Positions 30,320-37,291 of a DNA stretch of 37,291 nucleotides are shown one piece after another. Below the pieces are notes generated by a model that did no database searches, had not been told where the DNA came from, and saw only the letters and a list, made by a program, of their open reading frames with translations. The DNA comes from an uncultured Collinsella sp. (GTDB lineage Bacteria > Actinomycetota > Coriobacteriia > Coriobacteriales > Coriobacteriaceae). Location of the stretch: positions 1-37,291 of the forward strand of contig CALLFD010000216.1 of the NCBI GenBank assembly GCA_937997605.1, in the 5' to 3' direction. The first letter of the stretch is position 1, and each line of letters begins with the position of its first letter. A program made the translations under genes and the position numbers.

Positions 30320-31102
30320 TTAGCGAAGGTCAAATACAGAGCGCGCATTTGCTAAAACTGCCGACTCAATGTGCTTAGCGTCACAGTTTTTGAGTGAGGC
30401 AATGCGCATCGAGGTCCTTGTGAGCGATCTGATGAGCGACTGTGCGCTTGTTTCTGTGTTTGCCTCCGCCGGCGCATCGGTCTCGAGCAGTAAACGATCG
30501 AGTGGGATCTGTCGGGCGTATTCGCGACCGCGCTTGGTGGCGAGCATCCGCTCGTTCACGGAAAAATAACAGCCCGCATTACGCGCGCGGACGAGTTCGT
30601 CCGAAGTACCGCTAAACCAGTGGAAGATGATAGCGGGGGAGTCGGGGTTTGGGATGAGTAGTCCATGCGATTCGAGGACGTCCAGTACGGCTCCTGCTGA
30701 ACGAACGGCGTGAATTGATATCACTCGCCCGGTAAGAGGATGCTGCACGAGTGTATCGCAGAGCCAGTCAAATGCCTGTATTTGTAGCGGCTCACTTAAG
30801 GCAAAACGAGCGGAAAAGTCAAGTCCGACTTCGCCGATGTAGCGCTCTTGGGCAGCAAACTCGCAAAGCAGGTTGACTTCGGCGGGACCGCAGCGGCCGT
30901 CGGCGAGCCACCAGGGGTGAAGCCCAACGCCGGCGATGATGCTTGGTTGGCGACGGGCGCGCTCGTTTGCGGCCGAAAAGTCGCGTGGGTCGACCCCGCA
31001 GTCAAAGAGCCCCAGACCCGACGCCGCCGACTCACTGGCTGCAGCATCGGGGCCGAGCATCAAATCAAGATGACAATGCGTGTCAAAGAATTGCGGTTCC
31101 AT
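30320..31102 (-). CDS. tatD: TatD-family metal-dependent hydrolase
   Basis: A 260-residue TIM-barrel hydrolase. Metal ligand motifs: FFDTHCHLDLM at the N-terminus, YIGEVGLDFSARF, RVISIHAVRSAG, IIFHWFSGTSDE, and LLLETDAPAEA. TatD enzymes are DNases or exonucleases acting in repair and RNA processing. The length is typical. The start is 14 bp after the tcdA stop; its ribosome binding site is weak, so coupling to tcdA is likely. Its stop lies close to the right end of the MITE-like element. Confidence 0.9.
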   Translation of the reverse strand: MEPQFFDTHCHLDLMLGPDAAASESAASGLGLFDCGVDPRDFSAANERARRQPSIIAGVGLHPWWLADGRCGPAEVNLLCEFAAQERYIGEVGLDFSARFALSEPLQIQAFDWLCDTLVQHPLTGRVISIHAVRSAGAVLDVLESHGLLIPNPDSPAIIFHWFSGTSDELVRARNAGCYFSVNERMLATKRGREYARQIPLDRLLLETDAPAEANTETSAQSLIRSLTRTSMRIASLKNCDAKHIESAVLANARSVFDLR

Positions 31103-31116
31103 CGCAGGACATTCTG

Positions 31117-31911
31117 CTAGTCCAGGCGTTGGCCGTCGGCGCGTACGCGCTCGGTGCCGCGCCCGCTGATCTGGCGGATAACCTCGCCGGCAATCATCTG
31201 ACCCATGATGGGCGGCATAAAGCTGGCGGTACCCAACTCGGTACGCTCGTGGATGTTGGACGGGTCGCGGGGTTGGGTCTTAACCGATTCCTCGCAGCTA
31301 AACAGCACGTGCAGACTCTTGATTCCGCGGTTCTTACATTCTTTACGCATGATGCGGCTCATGGGGTCACGTACCGTATCGAAAATGTCGGCAAAGCGGA
31401 GGCACTCGGGATGGAGCTTGTTGGCCCCGCCCATGGAGCTAACCAAACGAATGTCGTGGTCCTGAGCATATTTGGCAATGGTGAGCTTGGCCGAGATGGT
31501 GTCGATGGCGTCGACGACGTAGTCGAGCTTGCCGTCCGTCTGCTCCAAAACGCTCGCGAAGAACTCGTCGATGTTGTCGCTCAGCAGGTATTCGGTGCGT
31601 TTGATAACGGTGGCGGTGGGATTGATGTCGTGGATCATGGCTTCCATCACGTCAACCTTGCGCTTTCCGATGGTGCTGTGAAAGGCGATGGCCTGACGGT
31701 TGATATTGCTGGGCGCGACGATGTCCTTGTCCAGAATGACGAAATGACCAATGCCGTCGCGGGCGAGTGCCTCGCAGCAGTTGGAGCCCACGCCTCCGCA
31801 GCCGAGCACCAACACCGTAGCATCGGCGAGCTTATCGAGTGCCTCGCGGCCCATGATGATCTCGAGCTTGGTGTCGCGTGTCTCGACGAGAGCGGCAGCG
31901 GTTTCGGTCAT
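31117..31911 (-). CDS. tcdA: tRNA threonylcarbamoyladenosine dehydratase (TcdA/CsdL)
   Basis: A 264-residue member of the E1-like ThiF/MoeB superfamily. TcdA cyclises t6A to ct6A at tRNA position 37 using ATP. Seen: VLVLGCGGVGSNCCEAL (nucleotide loop), VILDKDIVAPSNINRQ with the Arg finger region, DYVVDAIDTISAKL, and HVLFSCEESVKTQPRDP. The C-terminal SFMPPIMGQMIAGEVIRQI helix is characteristic. ATG at 31911 is preferred over the ATG two codons earlier because GGAGG lies 6 bases before it. It forms an operon with tatD. Confidence 0.91.
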   Translation of the reverse strand: MTETAAALVETRDTKLEIIMGREALDKLADATVLVLGCGGVGSNCCEALARDGIGHFVILDKDIVAPSNINRQAIAFHSTIGKRKVDVMEAMIHDINPTATVIKRTEYLLSDNIDEFFASVLEQTDGKLDYVVDAIDTISAKLTIAKYAQDHDIRLVSSMGGANKLHPECLRFADIFDTVRDPMSRIMRKECKNRGIKSLHVLFSCEESVKTQPRDPSNIHERTELGTASFMPPIMGQMIAGEVIRQISGRGTERVRADGQRLD

Positions 31912-32018
31912 AGACATCCTCCGATGGGGAAGCAGGTCGTGTTTTAGCTATCGCCATTATAGGTAATCGCCCATAGGTTGCGATGGCGTTTGCTTTGATG
32001 TGGTTTGAAGCAATGCGG

Positions 32019-32056
32019 TTAGATAGTTAGACAAACATCTAAATATTGAGTATAGT
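32019..32056 (+). promoter_or_regulatory. Promoter with palindromic operator of the sdpR-sdpI-like pair
   Basis: TTAGAT and ATCTAA (32019-32042) form a 6-bp inverted repeat with a 12-base centre. It overlaps a promoter TTAGAC (32027-32032), 18-base spacer and TATAGT (32051-32056). This fits autorepression by the ArsR-type regulator encoded immediately downstream. Confidence 0.65.
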
Positions 32057-32090
32057 GTGCACGTCATGAGAGATGATGAAAGGAGGTCTT

Positions 32091-32369
32091 ATGCCGGGAG
32101 AGGGTTTTAAGGCGCTTGCCGATCCAACGCGACGGCGCATTTTGAAACTGCTGCGCGAGGGCAATTGCACGGCGGGGGAGCTTGCCGAGCATTTCGATAT
32201 CAGTAAGCCGTCGCTGAGCCATCACTTGGCGACGCTCAAAAACGCCGGGTTGGTGACCGACGAGCGCCATGGCCAAAACATCGTATACAGCTTAAACACC
32301 ACCGTCATGCAGGATTTGATTGGCTGGTTTATGGGCTTTACAAACACGGAAGGTGATAAGGATGAATAA
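32091..32369 (+). CDS. sdpR: ArsR-family autorepressor (SdpR-like)
   Basis: A 92-residue winged-helix regulator. GEGFKALADPTRRRILKLL and CTAGELAEHFDISKPSLSHHLATLKNAGLV are the canonical ArsR recognition region, and HGQNIVYSLN is the wing. No metal-binding cysteine set is seen (a single Cys in the HTH), so it is not a classic metal sensor. AAAGGAGG precedes the ATG. The gene overlaps the following SdpI-like gene by 8 bp. In Bacillus subtilis, SdpR represses sdpRI and is titrated by membrane SdpI when SDP toxin is present; the same logic is inferred here. Confidence 0.9.
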   Translation: MPGEGFKALADPTRRRILKLLREGNCTAGELAEHFDISKPSLSHHLATLKNAGLVTDERHGQNIVYSLNTTVMQDLIGWFMGFTNTEGDKDE

Positions 32370-33066
32370 CGAAAACAAGGGCATTCACCCCACGGGGGTA
32401 TCGTCGCGCGTGTGGATTGCGCTGGTCGCTCTGTGCGTCGCCAATGTCGTAGCGCACCTCATGGTGATGCCGAGCTTGCCTGCGCAGATTCCCACGCACT
32501 GGGGCGCGAACGGCGCCGTCGACGGTTGGGGTCCTAGCTGGATGGCCTCCGCGCTCGGCGTGCTGCCTCTGGCGCTTCTCGCAATGTTCTGCGTGGTGCC
32601 GCGCATCGACCCCAAAGGTGAGGCATATCGAACCTCGGGCAAGTTCTACCAGGGCTTCGTAATCGCCTTCACCTTGTTCATGTGCGCCATAAGCTGGCTG
32701 GGAGAGCTTACGGTCTGGGGCGTGGTGCCGGCGGTCGGTTCGGTTAACGTGCTGATTTCCGGTGTTGTCGGTTTGCTGTTCATCGGCGTAGGCAACTATT
32801 TGCCGCGTGTGAAGCAGAACTATACGCTCGGTATCAAGACACCTTGGGCGCTTGCCGATCCCGAGAACTGGCGCCGTACGCAGCGTTTTGGCGGCGCCTG
32901 CTTTATGGTGCTGGGTATTGGCCTGATTGTGATGGGCGTGGCAGGCAGCGTGCTTTCGAGTGAAGTCGTCGCCGCGGTGATTGCGGCTCTGGCGTTTGGT
33001 TCGGTTGGAGCCGTCTACGTCTACTCGTATCTGTTGTGGCGCAAATCGCAGCGAGCCGCTCGTTAA
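32362..33066 (+). CDS. sdpI: SdpI-family immunity-type membrane protein
   Basis: A 234-residue membrane protein with about six helices. The DUF1648 hallmark IPTHWGANGAVDGWG follows the first helix, and the SdpI C-terminal hallmark NYTLGIKTPWALADPENWRRTQRFGG is complete across residues ~150-180. Helices include residues ~14-34, 61-80, 98-118, 127-147, 186-206 and 210-228. SdpI confers immunity to the SDP killing factor and signals to SdpR. No toxin gene (sdpABC) is in the window. ATG at 32362 overlaps the sdpR stop, indicating coupling. A terminator follows. Confidence 0.9.
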   Translation: MNNENKGIHPTGVSSRVWIALVALCVANVVAHLMVMPSLPAQIPTHWGANGAVDGWGPSWMASALGVLPLALLAMFCVVPRIDPKGEAYRTSGKFYQGFVIAFTLFMCAISWLGELTVWGVVPAVGSVNVLISGVVGLLFIGVGNYLPRVKQNYTLGIKTPWALADPENWRRTQRFGGACFMVLGIGLIVMGVAGSVLSSEVVAAVIAALAFGSVGAVYVYSYLLWRKSQRAAR

Positions 33067-33130
33067 GGTTGCGGAAAACTAGCGTACGCAGTTCATAGTA
33101 TGTTCCGGGGGACTTTTCCCAGGTAGTATT

Positions 33131-33160
33131 AGGGGGTGTGGGCAACCATGCCCCTTTTTC
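33131..33160 (+). terminator. Terminator of the sdpRI-like operon
   Basis: A stem GGGG.TGTGG with loop GCAA and CCATG.CCCC is followed by TTTTTCGTT. Confidence 0.7.
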
Positions 33161-33250
33161 GTTACGTTTCAGAGCTGGTTCCCTCATTTCGTTTCCACTA
33201 AGGCGAATCAAGAATAGGGAAACAGCAGGTAGAAAGGATAGAACAGGCAA

Positions 33251-34930
33251 ATGGCAGAGTTTATCTACCAGATGTATCAGGCTCGCAAGGCCCATGGCGA
33301 CAAGGTGATCCTTGACGACGTGACCCTGAGCTTCTACCCCGGTGCCAAGATCGGCGTCGTGGGCCCCAACGGTATGGGCAAGTCGACCCTGCTCAAGATC
33401 ATGGCCGGCATCGAGGAGGTCTCCAACGGCGATGCCAGGCTCACCCCCGGCTACACCGTGGGCATCCTGCAGCAGGAGCCGCCGCTCGACGACGACAAGA
33501 CCGTCATCGAGAACGTGCGCATGGCATTTGGCGACATGATCGCCAAGGTCGATCGCTTCAACAAGATCGGCGAGGAGATGTGCGACCCGGATTGCGACAT
33601 GGACGCCCTCATGGCCGAGATGGGAAAGCTCCAGGACGAGATCGACGCCGCCGACGGCTGGGATATCGATTCCAAGCTCGGCCAGGCCATGGACGCCCTG
33701 CAGCTGCCCGATTCCGACATGCCGGTCAACGTACTTTCTGGCGGCGAGCGCCGTCGCGTGGCCCTGTGCAAGCTGCTGCTCGAAGCTCCCGACCTGCTGC
33801 TGCTCGACGAGCCCACGAACCACCTGGACGCCGAGTCGATCCTGTGGCTCGAGCACTTCCTGCACAACTACCAGGGCGCGGTGCTTGCCGTCACGCACGA
33901 TCGCTACTTCCTGGATAACGTTGCCGAGTGGATCTGCGAGGTCGACCGCGGTCACCTTTATCCCTACAAGGGCAACTACTCCACGTATCTGGAGACCAAG
34001 GCCGCCCGTATCGAGGCGCAGGGCAACCGCGACGCCAAGCTCGCCAAGCGCATGGAGGCCGAGCTCGAGTGGGTACGCAGCTCGCCCAAGGCTCGCCAGG
34101 CAAAGAACAAGGCCCGTCTGGCTCGCTACGAGGAGATGGAGGCCGAGGCCCGCGCAAGCCAGAAGCTCGACTGGACCGATATCCGCATTCCCGTTGGACC
34201 GCGTTTGGGTAACAAGGTGCTCGAGGCCCATCACCTGCACAAGGAATTCGACGGTCGCGTGCTCATCGACGACCTTTCTTTTACCCTGCCGCGTAACGGC
34301 ATCGTGGGCGTCATCGGCCCCAACGGTGTGGGCAAGACTACGCTCTTCAAGACCATCGTGGGTCTGGAGCCGCTGACTTCGGGCGAGCTCGAGGTGGGCG
34401 AGACCGTCAAGATTTCCTATGTCGATCAGAACCGTTCTGGCATCGATCCCGACAAGAACCTGTGGGAGGTCGTCTCGGATGGCCTGGACCACATGATGGT
34501 CGGCGAGACCGAGGTCCCCAGCCGCGCGTACGTGGCGAGCTTTGGCTTTAAGGGCCAGGACCAGCAGAAGCGCGCTGGTGTACTCTCCGGTGGCGAGCGC
34601 AATCGCCTGAACCTGGCGCTCACGCTCAAGCAGGGCGGCAACCTGCTGCTCCTCGACGAGCCCACGAACGATCTCGACGTCGAGACGCTGTCCTCACTCG
34701 AGGCGGCGCTGCTCGAGTTCCCGGGCTGCTCGGTGGTTATTAGCCACGACCGTATGTTCCTGGACCGCGTCGCCACGCACATTCTGGCGTGGGAGGGCAC
34801 CGACGAGAATCCGGGCAACTGGTATTGGTTCGAGGGCAACTTTGAGGCCTATCAGGCCAACCGCATCGAGCGCCTGGGCGAGGATGCAGCCCAGCCGCAT
34901 CGTATTCACCGTAAGCTGACGCGCGACTAG
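33251..34930 (+). CDS. ettA: Energy-dependent translational throttle protein EttA (ABC-F)
   Basis: A 559-residue ABC-F ATPase that binds the ribosomal E site and gates entry into elongation according to ATP/ADP ratio. Domain 1: Walker A GPNGMGKST at residues 38-46, signature LSGGERRRVALCKLLL, Walker B LLLLDEPTNHLDAESI. The linker (PtIM) contains ELEWVRSSPKARQAKNKARLARYEEM, and domain 2 has GPNGVGKTT, LSGGERNRLNLALTL and LLLLDEPTNDLDVETL. The N-terminal MAEFIYQM and the EttA-type arm distinguish it from Uup or antibiotic-resistance ABC-Fs. It is a single gene with a 184-bp leader and its own terminator. GAAAGGA lies 12 bases before the ATG. Confidence 0.95.
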   Translation: MAEFIYQMYQARKAHGDKVILDDVTLSFYPGAKIGVVGPNGMGKSTLLKIMAGIEEVSNGDARLTPGYTVGILQQEPPLDDDKTVIENVRMAFGDMIAKVDRFNKIGEEMCDPDCDMDALMAEMGKLQDEIDAADGWDIDSKLGQAMDALQLPDSDMPVNVLSGGERRRVALCKLLLEAPDLLLLDEPTNHLDAESILWLEHFLHNYQGAVLAVTHDRYFLDNVAEWICEVDRGHLYPYKGNYSTYLETKAARIEAQGNRDAKLAKRMEAELEWVRSSPKARQAKNKARLARYEEMEAEARASQKLDWTDIRIPVGPRLGNKVLEAHHLHKEFDGRVLIDDLSFTLPRNGIVGVIGPNGVGKTTLFKTIVGLEPLTSGELEVGETVKISYVDQNRSGIDPDKNLWEVVSDGLDHMMVGETEVPSRAYVASFGFKGQDQQKRAGVLSGGERNRLNLALTLKQGGNLLLLDEPTNDLDVETLSSLEAALLEFPGCSVVISHDRMFLDRVATHILAWEGTDENPGNWYWFEGNFEAYQANRIERLGEDAAQPHRIHRKLTRD

Positions 34931-34940
34931 TAGCAAGTAG

Positions 34941-34969
34941 AAAGGCCGCCACCAAGGGCGGCCTTTCTT
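34941..34969 (+). terminator. ettA terminator
   Basis: AAAGGCCGCC and GGCGGCCTTT form a perfect 10-bp stem with a short loop, followed by CTTG. Confidence 0.88.
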
Positions 34970-35211
34970 GTAGCAATTGCACTGCAGCTATGCCCTAGCT
35001 GCTGGTTTGATTCATAATCAAAGTCATCTCTTTGGGATTAAAGCCCGTTTTTGCTATGAGTGATTTTCTAATTCCGTTTAAAACGTAAAGACGCATTGGG
35101 TTGCAAGGACATAAGCAAATCGAATTGAAATATAACCAGTGCTGTAACGTTAAAAAAAAAGATTATAGAATAGGAGTACCTTATAAGTCGCTTCTCTAGA
35201 AAGAAGAACAT
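34970..35211. other. AT-rich intergenic stretch
   Basis: This gap is far richer in A and T than its surroundings (including a run of nine A near 35151) and holds no gene. A short stem CAGCTATGCC/CTAGCTGCTG lies near its start. The composition shift begins here and continues through the next two genes. The promoter of those genes probably lies near 35160 (TATAGAATAGG), but no clear -35 was fixed. Confidence 0.5.
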
Positions 35212-36339
35212 ATGCTTTCGCGTCGTCGTTTTCTGCAACTTGTCGCGTCTTCAATTGTCGCCTTAGCCGCACGTCCGAAAGAGGTTTTTGCTTCGACGGG
35301 CAATATTGATGGTGAGCAGATACAATTTACTTCTGAAATTGCGCAAGAGCTTGCCGATAAATATATAAAGGGACTCCTCGGCTATTCGTATACGCCTTCT
35401 GACCCTATTCCTTTTGTAGATGTTGATGGGTCCCCGCTTGGTTACATTGTTCCGGTTGTGACATCCAATAGAGCCGCGGGCTATTTGGTTTTAGATGCTT
35501 CAGATGATGAAATACTTACGGGATATCGTTTTGGAGACGGCTTAGTCAGCCCTATGGATCGGGGAGGAGATCTTGGTGTCGAGTCTTATTCGTTCAATAA
35601 CCCAGTCGTAATGATCAATCCATTCGAATTCGGCGTGCAATCTTTGGACGGTTCAATAACAACAAATTGCGGAAGAACAATCCCGGCTGTTTCCATAGAA
35701 GGACGGCCTGTCGTTTTATCGAATAAACCTTCAAGCTGGAACGATGTTGTAATTTACGCAACTCAAATGCAGGATTACACAGTATCTGGATTTCGTTCCA
35801 TTTCTCAGTTTATGTCATATGATGAAAGCGAGATTAAGAGGCTTACCGCCCACTATGCTTGTATGGTGACAGCTTTTTCGAACGTTGCGGAACTGTATGG
35901 CATTGCCAATTTATATAGCGACCCTTCGCAATATATGCAGATATGGAATTACACCAATACCCATGCTCTTTCCGATGAAGAACAGACTGTTCCCGGCGTT
36001 GTTTTGGGTGGAACGCCGATATCAACCTGTGCAACGGGGTTTACAAATTACTGCGCAAGCAGAGGAAGTACTCTTATCGCCCGCACTGTCTCCTCTCCGG
36101 CTATCGCGAGCATCCAAAATGAGATTAACTCTAATAGACCGAATGTTTTACATGCGAGTTTGTACAACGGATCAGCCCATTCTGTAACAGCGGAGGCTTA
36201 CGCCACACTTACTGGTAAGAAAACTGGAGAGACAAGGCAGATGATTGGCATAGCGGACGGCTGGAATTCATCTTTATCCTTCCTGAAGTATGATCAGAGC
36301 TATTATGCGTGGACTTATGGAACGACTTTTTCGAAGTAG
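35212..36339 (+). CDS. Tat-exported protein with papain-like/C39-type peptidase features
   Basis: A 375-residue protein. The N-terminus carries a twin-arginine signal, SRRRFLQLVASSIVALAA, with cleavage near residue 28. Residues ~35-110 resemble the prodomain of secreted cysteine peptidases (YIVPVVTSNRAAGYLVLDASD). From about residue 205, HYACMVTAFSNVAELYG resembles the nucleophile helix of C39-like peptidases, NSNRPNVLHASLYNGSAHSV supplies a candidate histidine, and IGIADGWN a candidate Asp/Asn. The glycine usually following the cysteine is Met, so activity is uncertain. GC content is much lower than that of its neighbours and codon use differs, which suggests recent transfer. Its 3' end overlaps the next gene by 23 bp. 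AGAAAGAAG precedes the ATG. Target unknown. Confidence 0.75.
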   Translation: MLSRRRFLQLVASSIVALAARPKEVFASTGNIDGEQIQFTSEIAQELADKYIKGLLGYSYTPSDPIPFVDVDGSPLGYIVPVVTSNRAAGYLVLDASDDEILTGYRFGDGLVSPMDRGGDLGVESYSFNNPVVMINPFEFGVQSLDGSITTNCGRTIPAVSIEGRPVVLSNKPSSWNDVVIYATQMQDYTVSGFRSISQFMSYDESEIKRLTAHYACMVTAFSNVAELYGIANLYSDPSQYMQIWNYTNTHALSDEEQTVPGVVLGGTPISTCATGFTNYCASRGSTLIARTVSSPAIASIQNEINSNRPNVLHASLYNGSAHSVTAEAYATLTGKKTGETRQMIGIADGWNSSLSFLKYDQSYYAWTYGTTFSK

Positions 36340-36709
36340 GGCGATTCGTCTAGCTCTGTCTTTGGTGCTGATGGCTTCATTGGTGGGCTGTTCAACAAAG
36401 GAAGAGATATCGCGCGGAGGTTCCGGAGAAGTGACTGCGACAGACTCAGGTTCATTAGAAATAGCTGGCGGGCATGCCGATGTGATGTTACAAGGAAAAG
36501 GCGTGCTTAGGTCGATTGATGCTGAAGACGCTGTCTGCTCAATAGAGGATTTGAAGACAGGTGAAACTGCATCGTACCGAGTTTCAGATAATGCTGCGAA
36601 TATGATTGAGTCGATACCGACTGGAGCGCAGGTTTCTTTTAGATACTTTGCTCCGCAACTTGAGGATGAGCTTGCTTCTCTGGTGTCTATATGCACCGAT
36701 GACAACTAA
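36317..36709 (+). CDS. Small lipoprotein overlapping the Tat-exported protein gene
   Basis: About 130 residues. A lipoprotein signal is clear: MERLFRSRAIRLA, a hydrophobic stretch, and lipobox SLVGC with Cys near residue 25. The mature part is short and acidic, with GSLEIAGGHADVMLQGKGVLRSIDAED and a strand-rich remainder (CSIEDLKTGETASYRVSDN, VSFRYFAPQ) that looks like a small beta-barrel (OB-like); this fold is a guess. It shares the low GC of the upstream gene and overlaps its end, so the two are likely coupled and acquired together. In-frame ATGs at 36290 and 36305 are alternative starts. Function unknown; it may anchor or inhibit the exported protein. Confidence 0.68.
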   Translation: MERLFRSRAIRLALSLVLMASLVGCSTKEEISRGGSGEVTATDSGSLEIAGGHADVMLQGKGVLRSIDAEDAVCSIEDLKTGETASYRVSDNAANMIESIPTGAQVSFRYFAPQLEDELASLVSICTDDN

Positions 36710-36722
36710 AAGGCCTGAATTC

Positions 36723-36765
36723 AAACGGCCTCGGATGGTCAATTGGCTATCCGAGGCCGTTTTTT
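36723..36765 (+). terminator. Terminator after the lipoprotein gene
   Basis: AAACGGCCTCGGAT and ATCCGAGGCCGTTT form a 14-bp perfect stem with a loop of about 12 bases, followed by TTTT. It sits between convergent genes. Confidence 0.92.
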
Positions 36766-37291
36766 ACTCGACCGGGGCTTCGACCTTGTCGATGGTCCAG
36801 GCGGCTCCGAGACCGCCGGTGGTGTTGCGGCGGATGCGCACTGTAACCTCGCGGCGCTCGCCGGCCTGCGTGTAGCACAGGGGGAAGTTTGCGCGGTTTC
36901 GCGCGGCCTCGATGGTACCGCGCTCGCGGGCGATCCAGTAGTACTCGCCGACAATGCCGAGCGTGTCGGCGCCGTAGGGGAGATAGGTCGACAACTGGTG
37001 CAGAAGCGGGCCGGGGCAGAAGACCTCGGTTGCGAAATCGACGGGGAAGTCCTCAGGGATGGCGGGCGCTGCGGGTGCGGGGGTTGGGGCCGCTGCGGGT
37101 ACCGAAGCCGGTGCCGGTGCGGGAACTTGGTCGCAAGCAGAGGCGGGCACGGATTCGATGACGGGTGCGGGCTCAGGCACCGGTTCCGGCTTAACTGCGG
37201 AATCTGCGGGCTTCACGGTGACGGGCGCGTCTACAGCTGCAGTTTCAAACTCAACCTGCATCGCGCTCTCATTCTCGACGCTCGACTTTGC
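36764..37291 (-). CDS. Protein with Pro/Ala-rich linker and C-terminal unknown domain, N-terminus outside window
   Basis: Only the C-terminal ~175 residues are present; the frame stays open to the right edge. An internal ATG at 37261 has no ribosome binding site, so the gene very probably starts farther right. A Val/Glu-rich stretch leads into a Pro/Ala linker of about 60 residues (VPAPAPASVPAAAPTPAP). A compact C-terminal domain follows with PLLHQLSTYLPYGADTLG, EYYWIARERGTIEA, FPLCYTQAGERREVTVRI and GLGAAWTIDKVEAP. The linker suggests a multi-domain protein with a separately folded C-terminal module. No family recognised. Confidence 0.7.
   Translation of the reverse strand, partial: AKSSVENESAMQVEFETAAVDAPVTVKPADSAVKPEPVPEPAPVIESVPASACDQVPAPAPASVPAAAPTPAPAAPAIPEDFPVDFATEVFCPGPLLHQLSTYLPYGADTLGIVGEYYWIARERGTIEAARNRANFPLCYTQAGERREVTVRIRRNTTGGLGAAWTIDKVEAPVE

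Noticed and set aside
32903..34492. A 529-codon minus-strand frame opposite ettA
   Set aside because: Shadow of ettA; composition is repetitive Val/Leu/His/Gly and there is no ribosome binding site or recognisable domain.

Overview
The window reads as chromosomal DNA of a Coriobacteriia member, most likely a Collinsella-like gut actinobacterium. This is inferred from about 60% GC with strongly GC-biased third codon positions, clean AGGAGG-type ribosome binding sites with frequent GTG/TTG starts, two DinR/LexA-type boxes, and the gene repertoire (DUF3793 plus flavodoxin, YolD plus UmuC, a YfcC-type carrier and fructoselysine genes). No rRNA, tRNA or CRISPR array was seen. About 38 protein genes are supported, two of them cut by the window edges.

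Layout. 1-3.8 kb: end of an O-acetylhomoserine sulfhydrylase gene, a secreted RlpA/3D-like protein behind a structured leader, a tiny membrane protein, and on the minus strand a small unknown gene followed by panE. 3.9-7.2 kb: a ferredoxin-domain aldo/keto reductase, a Gfo/Idh/MocA dehydrogenase and endonuclease IV; the last two each have the same 81-bp covarying hairpin directly against their ribosome binding site. 7.3-10.5 kb: a polar amino-acid ABC transporter (lipoprotein, permease with an unusual extracytoplasmic domain, ATPase). 10.6-14.3 kb: flavodoxin/DUF3793, a membrane-anchored heavy-metal domain protein with a palindromic operator, and an SOS-type yolD-umuC pair. 14.3-16.9 kb: a half-length iron-alcohol-dehydrogenase-like gene flanked by inverted repeats, then pgi.

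16.9-20.5 kb looks like an integrated element. The last codons of pgi plus its terminator occur a second time about 3.5 kb downstream. Between the copies lies a minus-strand operon of an unknown protein, a catalytically intact ClpP-like protease and a VirD4/TraG-type ATPase without membrane helices, the last two overlapping by 8 bp. No integrase or relaxase is present.

20.6-23.1 kb: deoC and two HAD phosphatases. 23.2-30.0 kb: a fructoselysine (Amadori product) utilisation locus: GntR/UTRA regulator, YfcC-type carrier, YtcJ-type amidohydrolase, FrlC-like epimerase, FrlB-like deglycase and FrlD-like kinase. It ends at a 223-bp MITE-like element with perfect 26-bp terminal inverted repeats. 30.3-34.9 kb: tatD and tcdA, an sdpR/sdpI-like autorepressor and immunity-type pair, and ettA. 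35.0-36.7 kb: an AT-rich, probably acquired pair encoding a Tat-exported papain-fold-like protein and an overlapping lipoprotein. The window ends inside a minus-strand gene with a Pro/Ala-rich linker.
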